Assembly: GCA_934572325.1 (NCBI GenBank)
Contig: CAKTKT010000005.1
Span: forward strand, 1-51,083
DNA from: an uncultured Oscillospiraceae bacterium
Lineage (GTDB): Bacteria > Bacillota > Clostridia > Oscillospirales > Oscillospiraceae
DNA length: 51,083 bases
Direction of reading: 5' to 3'
The notes beneath the pieces are model-generated. The model saw only the letters and a program-made list of their open reading frames with translations, did not search any database and was not told where the DNA came from. A program made the position numbers and the translations under genes. Positions 25,011 through 33,704 of this stretch are shown piece after piece (within the stretch, counting starts at the first letter, position 1; every line of letters starts with the position of its first letter).

Positions 25011-25050
25011 GGGGCTGCAGCGAGCTATCCGTTTCGCTTCAGCCCCTTTT
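25011..25050. repeat. Hairpin repeat, copy 2 (terminator-like)
   Basis: GGGGCTGCAGCGAGCT opens a 36-nt element matching 21562-21597 at 32 of 36 positions, in the same orientation. GGGGCTG (25011-25017) pairs with CAGCCCC (25040-25046), followed by TTTT (25047-25050). From here to the pepD stop (25142) there is only a GC-rich inverted repeat (25081-25088 with 25101-25108). Confidence 0.7.
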
Positions 25051-25141
25051 CAGGAATATATTGTGCGCAGACTTGGAGTGCCGCCGCGGTGACAGAGGGG
25101 CGCGGCGGAAAACAACTCGGCTTCAGGCGACGGCGCTTCCC

Positions 25142-26593
25142 TTATCCGGCGATGCGCTCAAGGATCTCCACAAGCAGCTCGGTGGTGATCTTCACATCCT
25201 CGATCTTGCAGACCTCATTGGGCGTGTGCACGTCCATTAGAGTAGGTCCTATGGAGATCATGTCCAGCTTGGGATTTTTCTCGGCGAAGGCGCCGCACTC
25301 CACGCCGGCATGCACCGGCTCTACTACCATATCCGCTCCGGTAAGGCGCTTGTAAGCGTCACAGGCGATATGGGTGAGCCTACTGTTGGGGTTGACCGCC
25401 CAGCCGGGAACGTGACCCTCGCTGTCAAAATCGAAGCCGAAGCTGTCGGCAAGCGCGGCGCATATCACGCCTATCTGCGTGGCATGATAGGCAACGCTGC
25501 TGCGGGCAAACACAGTGAAGCGCACGGTATCCCCGTCCACGGACACCACGCCAAGATTGGCGGAGCTCTCCACAAGACCGTCAATGAACGGGCTCATGGT
25601 GTGGACATTATTGGGAACGGCGGTCATGAGCCCAGCCAGAGCGTAGCCTATTTCACCCTTGAGCACGCGCTTCGGCGCGGCGGCGGAGAGGTCGGCAGCG
25701 AACACCATGCAAGGCTCGATATTGCCGAACGCCTCCTCAAATTCCGCGCGGAACTGCCCAATGACGCAGTTGACCTTTTCCTCATCCGCCGCAGAGACGA
25801 CAATGGAGGCGCAGCCGAAGGCGGGGATGGCGTTTTTCGCCTGACCGCCGCTGAAGGAGGCAATGCGATAGCTGACGCCTGCCTGCTTGAGCATGCTGAG
25901 CAGCGTTGCGATGCTGACAAGCGCGTTGGCGTGCCCCTTGTTTATGCCAACGCCGGAATGACCGCCCAGCAGCCCGCTGAAGGTGAGCGTAAGCGTCTTG
26001 CTGCCTGCGACGGGCGTCTCCCACTCCGCCTTGTGGCTGAAATTGAAGAAGTCGCCTCCGGCGCAGGAGTTGCACAGCGAGCCGAGCGTCTCCCAGTCGA
26101 GGTTGATGAGATAATCCCCGTCCAGATACTTGGGATCGAGCGCAACGGAATCCATGCCGTCCTCCTCGTTCGTGGTGAAGATAGCGCGGATTGGACCGTG
26201 GCGCAGACTGTCGTCCTGAAGCAGGTAAAGGCACATCGCCACGCCGATGCCGTCGTCCGCGCCAAGACTTGTGCCGTCGGCCTTCAGCGTCACGCCGTCG
26301 TTGATGACCCTGATGGGGTCGTTCACGGGGTCGTAGCTCACGCCGTCCTCGCAGACGCACACCATATCCATGTGCGCCTGAAGGATAACGCGCGGAACGT
26401 TCTCACAGCCGGGGGATGCGGGCTTATCTATGATGATCTCGTTCAGACTGTCCTTTTCCACGCTCAGCCCGTGACGCTTCGCCCATTGGAACAGATACTC
26501 GCTGACACGCTCCTCATGGTGCGAGGGGCGCGGAACCTTTGCCAGCTCCATAAACTCGGACAATACAATATCCAGTGCTTTGTTTTTACTCAT
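25142..26593 (-). CDS. pepD: Aminoacyl-histidine dipeptidase (Xaa-His dipeptidase, M20C)
   Basis: A 483-residue cytoplasmic zinc dipeptidase of the PepD type. Metal-site and catalytic segments are in place: Q-A-H-M-D-M-V (72-78; His74 ligand, Asp76), S-L-G-A-D-D-G (109-115; bridging Asp), T-N-E-E-D-G (141-146; catalytic Glu and ligand Glu), and a late H-A-G-V-E-C-G-A (about 434-441) that supplies the last ligand region. It would hydrolyse dipeptides such as carnosine-like Xaa-His. It is the last gene of the DUF917-NCS1-pepD operon, 12 nt after the permease. Length equals that of E. coli PepD (about 485). The context suggests a role in histidine- or imidazole-derivative use. Confidence 0.92.
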   Translation of the reverse strand: MSKNKALDIVLSEFMELAKVPRPSHHEERVSEYLFQWAKRHGLSVEKDSLNEIIIDKPASPGCENVPRVILQAHMDMVCVCEDGVSYDPVNDPIRVINDGVTLKADGTSLGADDGIGVAMCLYLLQDDSLRHGPIRAIFTTNEEDGMDSVALDPKYLDGDYLINLDWETLGSLCNSCAGGDFFNFSHKAEWETPVAGSKTLTLTFSGLLGGHSGVGINKGHANALVSIATLLSMLKQAGVSYRIASFSGGQAKNAIPAFGCASIVVSAADEEKVNCVIGQFRAEFEEAFGNIEPCMVFAADLSAAAPKRVLKGEIGYALAGLMTAVPNNVHTMSPFIDGLVESSANLGVVSVDGDTVRFTVFARSSVAYHATQIGVICAALADSFGFDFDSEGHVPGWAVNPNSRLTHIACDAYKRLTGADMVVEPVHAGVECGAFAEKNPKLDMISIGPTLMDVHTPNEVCKIEDVKITTELLVEILERIAG

Positions 26594-26605
26594 TACGGAC
26601 GCTCC

Positions 26606-27949
26606 TTACTGCGCAACGGAGCAGGCTTCCTCAATGGTCATATAGCCGGAGCCTGCCAGCGCGGTGTTTTTCAGAAGAGAATAGAGGATCCAGTACGCGA
26701 TAAAGGAAAGTATGACGCCGTCGAGCGCGGAGGAAAACACCGTTACCACGCCAAGCGTCTCCAGCATGGCAAAGCTGCCGCCGATTATCCACGAAATGAT
26801 CCCTATCCAGTTGATGCCGCGGACGGGCGCCCAGTTATCCTTTTTGCCCTTGCATATCACAAAGTAGTCGCAGATGACAACGCCCATGATCGGAGGCACG
26901 ACCGCGCCCAGAATACTGATATAGGTGGTCAGGAAGTCCGCCAATCCGGCGATCGCCATGATTATGCCTAGCACGCCGCAGAGCATGGTGACAAGCGGGC
27001 GCTTGCTGTCCTTGATGGAGAACATCTTGCACACGGCAAGACCGGACATATAGGCGTTGCCGGTGTTGGTCGTCCATGTGGCGAGGATGAGCACCAGCAT
27101 GGCGATGATGGGGAGACCCAGACTGGCGAACATATCGGTAATGTCGTAGTTGCCTGTGCCGACCGCCATAATTGCGCCCACCATGATCATCAGCAGCGCC
27201 GCGGGCATGACGCCGATGAAGCAAGCCTTCACAACATCGCCGCGAGTCTTGCAGTAGCGGGTGTAGTCGGAGGTGCAGGTGGCGCCCAGCGCGAACAGAC
27301 CGATGACGGTGGAGACGGCGACGGGCAGGGACATGAGGTTTTGAGAGATCGCACTGTTGATGGTGCTCCAGCCGGCGGTGTTGATAGCATAAACGCCGCC
27401 GTAGGCGCACAGTATGACGAGCAGAGGCACGGCGATGTAGTTGAGCACTGCCATCCACTTCAAGCCGTACACGGCGGTGACAAACATCACGACGCCCCAT
27501 ATGACGCAGCTGAGCCAGAAGGGAAACTGTACGCCGAATTGCAGCACCAGCGTGTTGAACGCCAGCGCGCAGGTGGCAGTCTGCACGGCAAACCAGCCCG
27601 CCTCGCAGATGAAGATGACCAGCGCTGTGGTGAAGTTGGCGCCAGTCATGCCAAAGGCGCGCGTGGAGCACATGGAGGCGTTCAGCCCGGTGTCGGCGCC
27701 GATGGAGCCGCCGAGGATCATTATAACACAGCACACGGCAAAGCCGATGAGCGTCGCCCAGAAGATGGAGCCCATTGTCAGCGCTCCGCCGAATATGCCG
27801 CCGACCAGCAGCATGGGGATGCAGATCATTGTGCCTATATAGATAAACGCAAGGCTCCACCAGGGGCGCTTTTCATTGGGCGGGATCTGGGACAAGCCTC
27901 TATCCTGCAGATTTGCTTCAGAGACCGCAGCAGTCTTGGTTTCTTCCAT
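26606..27949 (-). CDS. NCS1-family permease (cytosine/purine/hydantoin type, CodB-like)
   Basis: A 447-residue membrane protein with 12 predicted helices. It starts with a short cytoplasmic tail, then the P-W-W-S-L-A-F-I-Y-I-G helix. G-G-x-x-G-A-L-T-M-G and G-A-D-T-G-L-N-A-S near residue 85 resemble the substrate-site helices of CodB-like transporters. The family imports nucleobases, allantoin or hydantoins with Na+ or H+. Substrate is not predictable; neighbours (DUF917, Xaa-His dipeptidase) favour a hydantoin- or imidazole-like compound over cytosine. It starts about 105 nt after the DUF917 stop, with a GAGAGGAGAAAA site upstream. Confidence 0.85.
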   Translation of the reverse strand: MEETKTAAVSEANLQDRGLSQIPPNEKRPWWSLAFIYIGTMICIPMLLVGGIFGGALTMGSIFWATLIGFAVCCVIMILGGSIGADTGLNASMCSTRAFGMTGANFTTALVIFICEAGWFAVQTATCALAFNTLVLQFGVQFPFWLSCVIWGVVMFVTAVYGLKWMAVLNYIAVPLLVILCAYGGVYAINTAGWSTINSAISQNLMSLPVAVSTVIGLFALGATCTSDYTRYCKTRGDVVKACFIGVMPAALLMIMVGAIMAVGTGNYDITDMFASLGLPIIAMLVLILATWTTNTGNAYMSGLAVCKMFSIKDSKRPLVTMLCGVLGIIMAIAGLADFLTTYISILGAVVPPIMGVVICDYFVICKGKKDNWAPVRGINWIGIISWIIGGSFAMLETLGVVTVFSSALDGVILSFIAYWILYSLLKNTALAGSGYMTIEEACSVAQ

Positions 27950-28055
27950 TTTCTTTTTTCTCCTCTCTAATTATAGTTTAGCTTTATGTGCCGGACACAG
28001 TATAAATAGACGGCGGGAGCAGGGAGAAGCCCCTGCCCCTGCCTACGTTTAGAAA

Positions 28056-29165
28056 TTACTTGCAGAAGGGGATGTTTCCGCCCTCGTAGCCCACATTGGC
28101 AAGGAACGGCTTCCACACGTCAAACATATTGGGATTTTTCCACCATGCGTCGGGCGCTTTTATGGCGCCGAGGCATATCTCCATGCCCTCGGTTATATCG
28201 GCATTTGTCAGCGGCTCGCCGGTTGCAGCGTTGTAGTAGCAGGTGATGTCGGGCACGGTCATGATGGGCTTGCCGTCATGCTCCACCAGAAGGTTCTCAT
28301 TCTGGAAGTAGATGATCCACTGCCCGTCCTCGCCCTCGACGTACACCTTGCCGTAGTCGAAGCCCTTGGACTGAAGGTTCTCCTGCTTGACGACCTTGCC
28401 GCGGGTCAGGAAGCGGCACTCGACGCCCGCCTTTGCAAGCGCCTCAAAGGCATTGGAGCCGTCCTTGGCGCATTTGCGCAGCTCGCGCCCGATCTTCTCG
28501 CACAGCGTGACCGTGCCGCAGGGGAGAGACTCCTCAATATCGGATCTCTTGACCATCCAGCCGGAGAGCCCGGCGATCTGACCGAAGGCGGTGCATATCC
28601 AGCGTCCGATCTCCTCGCCCATGGGCGCGTCCTTGGCGTCGTTGAGCTCTATGGTGACCTTGTTGTTCTTGCCGTCCGCCATCGCCAGCGGAGAGGTGTC
28701 CAGCCCGTTGATGTGCAGCAGCAGGGTGTCCAGCGCCGGAACGGCACGGCCTGCGCCGTCGCAGTCGATAAAGGGTATGTCATTGAGCAGGGAGATGAGC
28801 ATGGGGCAGAAGGTGTTGAAGCCGCCCAGCTCCACGGGAACGGAATACTCCAGCTTGCGCGGGGGATCCATCTTCGCGCCCATCTCCTTGAGGGCGTTGA
28901 AGGCGTTGACCGCGTACTGCGAGAAGTCGATATTCTTCAGCACCGTGGGGGCGCCCATGCCGGCGGTGACGGCGCCGTAAGCGTCCGGATCCATGTCGCA
29001 GGTCTCCAGCAGCGTCAGCTCCACGGGCTTCTCCGGATGCAGCTTCTTGTAGGTGTCCAGCAGGTCAGTGCCGCCGACCATGGCACCACCGCCGCCGCCG
29101 CCCATCAATGTCGCGCCCCATATGACATCAATGAGCTGCTCTTCTTTCAGGATTCTTTTTGCCAT
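28056..29165 (-). CDS. DUF917 / S-methylthiohydantoin desulfurase-like protein
   Basis: A 369-residue protein of the DUF917 family, which relates to hydantoinase/oxoprolinase parts and in Pfam is named after an S-methylthiohydantoin desulfurase. The N-terminal glycine-rich strand G-A-T-L-M-G-G-G-G-G-G-A (residues 17-28) and E-x-C-D-M-D-P-D-A-Y-G near 54-63 are characteristic. Residues P-F-I-D-C-D-G-A-G-R-A-V-P (about 129-141) also match the family. The site GGAGGAAC lies upstream of the start. It is first in the operon with the NCS1 permease and PepD, and PucR lies behind it. The likely role is hydrolysis of a five-membered N-heterocycle imported by the permease (inference). Confidence 0.85.
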   Translation of the reverse strand: MAKRILKEEQLIDVIWGATLMGGGGGGAMVGGTDLLDTYKKLHPEKPVELTLLETCDMDPDAYGAVTAGMGAPTVLKNIDFSQYAVNAFNALKEMGAKMDPPRKLEYSVPVELGGFNTFCPMLISLLNDIPFIDCDGAGRAVPALDTLLLHINGLDTSPLAMADGKNNKVTIELNDAKDAPMGEEIGRWICTAFGQIAGLSGWMVKRSDIEESLPCGTVTLCEKIGRELRKCAKDGSNAFEALAKAGVECRFLTRGKVVKQENLQSKGFDYGKVYVEGEDGQWIIYFQNENLLVEHDGKPIMTVPDITCYYNAATGEPLTNADITEGMEICLGAIKAPDAWWKNPNMFDVWKPFLANVGYEGGNIPFCK

Positions 29166-29221
29166 GCTACGTTCCTCCGTTAAAAATTATTATTGAGAAC
29201 GGGAATCCGCTCCATGACAAA

Positions 29222-29250
29222 ATTATAAATGCTCCGCGCTCACAGGTCAT
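29222..29250 (-). promoter_or_regulatory. Probable promoter of the DUF917 operon
   Basis: On the minus strand: ATGACC (29250-29245), 17-nt spacer, TATAAT (29227-29222), then a 55-nt leader to the start at 29165. Confidence 0.55.
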
Positions 29251-29286
29251 CAGTCAGCGAAACAAGTATTTCAACGCCTGCTTGTC

Positions 29287-29326
29287 ATAAAAAACAACGG
29301 AGAACAAGATAGGTGTTCTCCGTTGT
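29287..29326 (-). terminator. Rho-independent terminator of the pucR gene
   Basis: A perfect 12-bp stem, ACAACGGAGAAC (29294-29305) with GTTCTCCGTTGT (29315-29326), 9-nt loop. On the minus strand the stem is followed by a T run (A run at 29289-29294). It is 25 nt past the pucR stop. Confidence 0.85.
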
Positions 29327-29351
29327 ACATATTGCACAAAAAAAGCGGCGG

Positions 29352-30964
29352 CTATTGCACGAACCCGCCGAGGATACGGTAAATGGCGGCTGCCTGATAG
29401 ACGGTAAGCGCGGCGGGTCTCTGCGCCAGATCGCATTTGAGGATGCTGCGTATCTTGTTGAGCCGGTAATTGACCGTATTTCGGTGAAGAAAGAGTATGT
29501 CTCCGGTGCGCTGGGAGTTCGATTCCGCGTCCAGCAGATAGACGCACAGCGTGTCGGTCAAAGCTCTCCGTCCACCGCCGCCTTCAGGCGGAATATCGGC
29601 AGAAGGCAGTTGTCCACACGGTGCTCTCCCTGATCTATCCACTCCATACACGCCTGCACAAAGCGCACGTCGTTGTCCGTGAACACCTGTCTTCGCGGAT
29701 ATGCGGCGCAGAGCGACGGGTAGCATCTGATGACGCGGCTGTATGCGTCCCGCGCCTGCGCGGTGTTTTCAAGATCCTCAAAGATGAACATCCGCACGCC
29801 GCACCTTTCGTTTGACAGCCCGGCGGCAAGCTCCTCGCCTATTTCCCTGATGCTGCCGTCAAGGAGCAGCCCGTCCGTCAGCACGATGATATGCGGCTCG
29901 TAGCTATCGACGATCACAATCCTGTGATACTCCTGCAAATTGAGCTTCAGCTTCAGTATCACATCCAGCTTTCTCTCGGGGGATAGATCTTTGCCTGTCT
30001 GAGGGTCTGTGACGGCAAGCACCCACATTGAGTGCACATCGCCAATGGATATGCCCATCTGCGCGGACAGCGCCCTCATTCTGGCGGGGTTGTCATCCAG
30101 CACTGCTTGAACCAGCGCGTCCGTACCCTCGTAGTTCGTCCCCTTATCCCATATGTCCAGAAACAGCGCCACCACCTCCGCCGCCTGCCGAAGCGCCGTC
30201 TCTTCTGGATGGGAGCTGTCATCGAGCGCAAAAAGTATCATTCCTCTGTGCGTGTTGGCGGGAACGGGAATACTGCGCAGCTCGACATGGCGGGAGTCTA
30301 TCTCAAGGGAGGTCTGCTCGGTGAAGGGGATGCGGTGCAGGCTCAAGGTCTGCAATATCTGCTGATAATCCCATTGGTTGGAGTTCGGCCATGCCGCTGC
30401 GCCCTTGCGCTCAAGATACCGGTTTGTCAGCAGCAGTGTGCAGCGAAGGCGGTCTGAAAGCAGGCGCAGCACCGCGCCGATAGTCCTCTGATGCGATTCC
30501 AGCAGCGAGATCGTGTTCATTAGATCCGCGGTGTAGTAGCTGCCCTGTATGCGCTTTGTATGTATGTGCTCCACAACGTCGGTGATAACGTCGGAGTAGC
30601 GAAAGTCCATGCGCCCGTAGGGCATGACCACGAGCGGGAGGCCTATCTCGTCCGCAACGGCGATGAGAGCCTCGTCAACACGCGGAACGAACACCTCCAC
30701 ATAAAACAGCACCAGGCAGGAGGCGCCCCGGCTGTGCAGATGCCGCAGCAGACGGCACTGCTTGTCCACGCTGTCCTTGATAGCGACCAGCGCGGAGATT
30801 ATAAGCTCGTTTCCTACGATAAGCACCTCTGACAAAAGCTGTGTATCCGGCAGCTCCAGCACACTGACGGAGGAAACGGCGCGGTCAAGCCCCCCTGCGC
30901 CCGCAATCAGCTTCGCCTCGCGCATCGTGGGAAGCTTCAGGCAATCCGCAACGGTCACATTCAT
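29352..30964 (-). pseudogene. PucR-family regulator, frameshifted before its HTH
   Basis: The main frame (30964 to 29558, 468 codons) has the N-terminal PucR signal domain (M-N-V-T-V-A-D-C-L-K-L-P), which ends in a premature TGA after A-V-D-G-E-L. The C-terminal helix-turn-helix (L-F-L-H-R-N-T-V-N-Y-R-L-N-K-I) lies in the next frame and runs to 29352. Restoring one T in the CTTTG run near 29560 would give E-L-L-T-D-T-L-C-V-Y-L and join the halves. This is thus a single-base deletion or a homopolymer sequencing error. The start at 30964 follows an AGGAGG site. Intact, it would control the adjacent DUF917-NCS1-pepD operon, as PucR proteins do for purine and allantoin genes. Confidence 0.8.
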
Positions 30965-31160
30965 AGAGCACCTCCTCATAGGCGGAACACACATCATGCT
31001 GCACCTCTCCATATTCAATATTAGCATAAGAAAAACCTGCGCGCAATATCCGCCGTCACCATTCGGCATCATGAAATTTGTGCAGCCGAACAATAAAAGC
31101 ATAAAGCATATTTTTCAGCCCCCAATTATGCGCTCAAATGATACCATATAACATAACCGT

Positions 31161-31188
31161 TTGCATTTTGCGGGATATTCGGTATAAT
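31161..31188 (+). promoter_or_regulatory. Promoter of the response regulator gene
   Basis: TTGCAT (31161-31166), 16-nt spacer, TATAAT (31183-31188). The site GGAGGG (31221-31226) and the ATG at 31234 follow. Confidence 0.65.
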
Positions 31189-31233
31189 AGTAGAAAGCAA
31201 ACTGAAAACGCGGGTGGAACGGAGGGAAAACCT

Positions 31234-32106
31234 ATGGAAAGCTCAGGGCTTTACACCGTGATCGTCGCGGATGACGAGGACGAGCTGCGCGAAGCCGTAT
31301 GCAGCCTGATCCCATGGGAGGAGACCGGCTTTCGGCTCGTGGGCAGCGCAGGGAACGGTCTGGACGCGCTGGAGCTTGCGGAAAAGCTCCAGCCGGATCT
31401 GCTTTTGTCGGATATACATATGCCCTTTATAAGCGGCACGAGCCTTGCCGGACAGGTGCGCGAGCTTCAGCCGCTCATCAGCATCGCATTTCTCAGCGGA
31501 TATGATGACTTCGAGTATGCCAAGCTCGGCATAGACTACGGCGTTATCGCCTATCTTCTCAAGCCCATCAGCATGGCGGAGCTTACCGCCGCGCTCCGCG
31601 AGATAAAGACAAAAATGGACGCGCAGCTCAACTATTTTGCCGCCCCCGCGGATATGGGGGGCGAGCTGCACCTGACCGTGGCGTCGCTGCTGCTGGACGG
31701 ACAGGCGGACACGGCAAGCGAGGAGGAGCTGCTCCGGCTTTTGTCGTCCGCCGGTTTTGTGGCTACGGCGCCGTACCGGCTGACGGTTCTCGCCACGCGC
31801 CTTTCATCGGCGGACATTGCACTGCGCCGCGCGGCGCAGATGTTCGACAGGCTTCTCTGCCGCTTTTTTAGCTGCTGCTCGATAGCCTCGGGAGGGCGGG
31901 TGCTGAGTCTGCTCGTGTCGGAAAACGGCTTTGACCGCCTTGGCATCGCGCTCGATGAGCTTCAGCAGGCGGTGAAAAAGGTTTTCGGCACACAGTGCAC
32001 CATGGCGGACGCGCTTGCGGCGATCGTCAGCTCCGCTGATATGTACTCTCTCGCAGAGGGCATCAGCAACAAGCTCTTCGTTGCCTACGCACCCTACACC
32101 GCGTGA
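31234..32106 (+). CDS. Response regulator lacking a DNA-binding domain (YesN-like, truncated)
   Basis: A 290-residue protein. The receiver domain (residues 6-125) is complete: acidic pair D13-D14, phospho-acceptor Asp60 in L-L-L-S-D-I-H-M-P, and Lys110 in Y-L-L-K-P. The order matches YesN-type two-component regulators, which carry a linker domain and then a C-terminal AraC helix-turn-helix, about 500 residues in all. Here the linker-like part continues to a stop at 32106 and no helix-turn-helix is seen. No sensor kinase is adjacent. It precedes an Mgl-type transporter by 86 nt. It is either a truncated gene or a stand-alone receiver; I favour truncation by deletion. The start at 31234 is set by GGAGGG. 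Confidence 0.75.
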   Translation: MESSGLYTVIVADDEDELREAVCSLIPWEETGFRLVGSAGNGLDALELAEKLQPDLLLSDIHMPFISGTSLAGQVRELQPLISIAFLSGYDDFEYAKLGIDYGVIAYLLKPISMAELTAALREIKTKMDAQLNYFAAPADMGGELHLTVASLLLDGQADTASEEELLRLLSSAGFVATAPYRLTVLATRLSSADIALRRAAQMFDRLLCRFFSCCSIASGGRVLSLLVSENGFDRLGIALDELQQAVKKVFGTQCTMADALAAIVSSADMYSLAEGISNKLFVAYAPYTA

Positions 32107-32125
32107 TCTGAACGCAACACTATCC

Positions 32126-32156
32126 GAGGCAGCTGTCGTTCGGCGGCAGCTGCCTC
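32126..32156. terminator. Hairpin between response regulator and transporter genes
   Basis: A 10-bp stem, GAGGCAGCTG (32126-32135) with CAGCTGCCTC (32147-32156), 11-nt loop. No T run follows, so it is more likely a transcript-stability element or a weak attenuator. Confidence 0.45.
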
Positions 32157-32192
32157 ATATACGGTTATACAGTATCAAGGGAGGACAAAGGT

Positions 32193-33692
32193 ATGGCACA
32201 GGATATCCTGCTTAGGATGACGGATATCACCAAGACGTTTCCCGGCGTCAAGGCGCTGGATCATGTCTCGCTGGAGCTCGAAGAGGGCACTGTCCATGCT
32301 CTCATGGGCGAAAACGGCGCCGGAAAGTCCACTTTGATGAAGTGCCTTTTCGGTATATACAGCAAGGACAGCGGTCACATCTATCTGGATGGCCGCGAGG
32401 TCGATTTTAAAAGCAGCAAGGAGGCGCTGACGAACGGCGTCGCCATGGTGCATCAGGAGCTCAACCAGGCGCTCAAGCGCTCCGTTATGGACAACATCTG
32501 GCTCGGCAGGTATCCGCATATCGCCGGCATCATGGTCGATGAGCGCAAAATGTACAAGGACACGCTCGCCGTGTTCGAGGAGCTCGGCATCAATGTGGAT
32601 CCCCGCAGGATCATGAGCACCATGCCGGTTTCACAGCGGCAGATGGTGGAGATAGCAAAGGCGGTCTCCTATAATTCCAAGGTCATCGTGTTTGATGAGC
32701 CGACCTCGTCGCTCACGGAGGAGGAGGTCGAGCACCTTTTCAAGATAATCAATATGCTCCGCGACAGGGGCATGGGCATCATATATATATCGCACAAGAT
32801 GGCGGAGATAAAGCGCATCTCCGACTACATAACCGTAATGCGCGACGGCGCAAACGTCGCCACGAGACGCGCCAGCGAGCTTGAGGTGAACGACATCATC
32901 CGGCTCATGGTCGGGCGCGAGCTGGGCAACCAGTTCCCGCCTAAGCCCAACAAGCCCGGCAAGCCCTACCTCAAGGTGGAAAACCTCACCGCGCAGTATT
33001 CGCTTCTGCAAGACGTGTCCTTCGAGGCGCGGCGCGGCGAGGTGCTGGGCATTGCGGGGCTTGACGGGAGCGGACGCACGGAGACGCTGGAGAATATCTT
33101 CGGCGTGGCGACGCGAAAGAGCGGCACAATCACGCTTGACGGCATGCTCTGCAAAAACCGCAGCGCGCAGGAATCCATAAAGAACGGCTTTGCCCTCCTG
33201 ACGGAGGAGCGCCGCGCCACGGGTATTTTCTCCATCCTGGATATTACCGACAACACCGTCATATCCAGCATGAAAAAGCACCTGCGCATGGGAATATGCC
33301 TGAGCAGCCGCTCCATGCACAAGGACACGCAGTGGTCCATTGACGCCATGCACACCAAGACGCCCTCGCAGTCCACAAAGATCCGCTCGCTGTCCGGCGG
33401 CAACCAGCAGAAGGTCATCATCGGGCGCTGGCTGCTGACCGAGCCGGACGTGCTTTTGCTCGACGAGCCGACGCGCGGCATAGACGTCGGCGCAAAATAT
33501 GAGATATACCAGCTCATTCTCGATCTCGCCTGCAAGGGAAAGACCGTGCTCATGGTCTCATCCGAGATGCCGGAGCTTCTGGGCATATGCGACAGGATAC
33601 TCGTCATGTCCGGCGGCCGTCTGGCGGGAGAGGTGGACGCCGCAACCGCAACGCAGGAAGAGATAATGACTCTTGCCGCGAAATATGTTTAA
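32193..33692 (+). CDS. Sugar ABC transporter ATP-binding protein, MglA/RbsA type
   Basis: A 499-residue protein with two fused ABC domains. The first has Walker A G-E-N-G-A-G-K-S-T (39-47), a Walker B V-F-D-E-P-T-S-S, and a degenerate signature before it (M-P-V-S-Q-R-Q). The second has the usual altered Walker A, G-L-D-G-S-G-R-T-E (near 286-294), the signature L-S-G-G-N-Q-Q-K, and Walker B L-L-L-D-E-P-T. This asymmetry is typical of monosaccharide or nucleoside (BmpA) importers. The permease follows by 12 nt, but a periplasmic-type binding protein gene is absent. Site GGGAGG lies upstream. Confidence 0.9.
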   Translation: MAQDILLRMTDITKTFPGVKALDHVSLELEEGTVHALMGENGAGKSTLMKCLFGIYSKDSGHIYLDGREVDFKSSKEALTNGVAMVHQELNQALKRSVMDNIWLGRYPHIAGIMVDERKMYKDTLAVFEELGINVDPRRIMSTMPVSQRQMVEIAKAVSYNSKVIVFDEPTSSLTEEEVEHLFKIINMLRDRGMGIIYISHKMAEIKRISDYITVMRDGANVATRRASELEVNDIIRLMVGRELGNQFPPKPNKPGKPYLKVENLTAQYSLLQDVSFEARRGEVLGIAGLDGSGRTETLENIFGVATRKSGTITLDGMLCKNRSAQESIKNGFALLTEERRATGIFSILDITDNTVISSMKKHLRMGICLSSRSMHKDTQWSIDAMHTKTPSQSTKIRSLSGGNQQKVIIGRWLLTEPDVLLLDEPTRGIDVGAKYEIYQLILDLACKGKTVLMVSSEMPELLGICDRILVMSGGRLAGEVDAATATQEEIMTLAAKYV

Positions 33693-33704
33693 GGAGGCCG
33701 CAGC

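Noticed and set aside
25310..26971. Long plus-strand frame opposite pepD
   Set aside because: PepD has complete metal-site motifs; the opposite frame is a composition shadow.
29556..29572. CTT-TGA-C context at the pucR break, like the prfB programmed +1 frameshift
   Set aside because: A +1 shift leads into a frame without PucR features. The helix-turn-helix is in the other frame, as expected from a one-base deletion.
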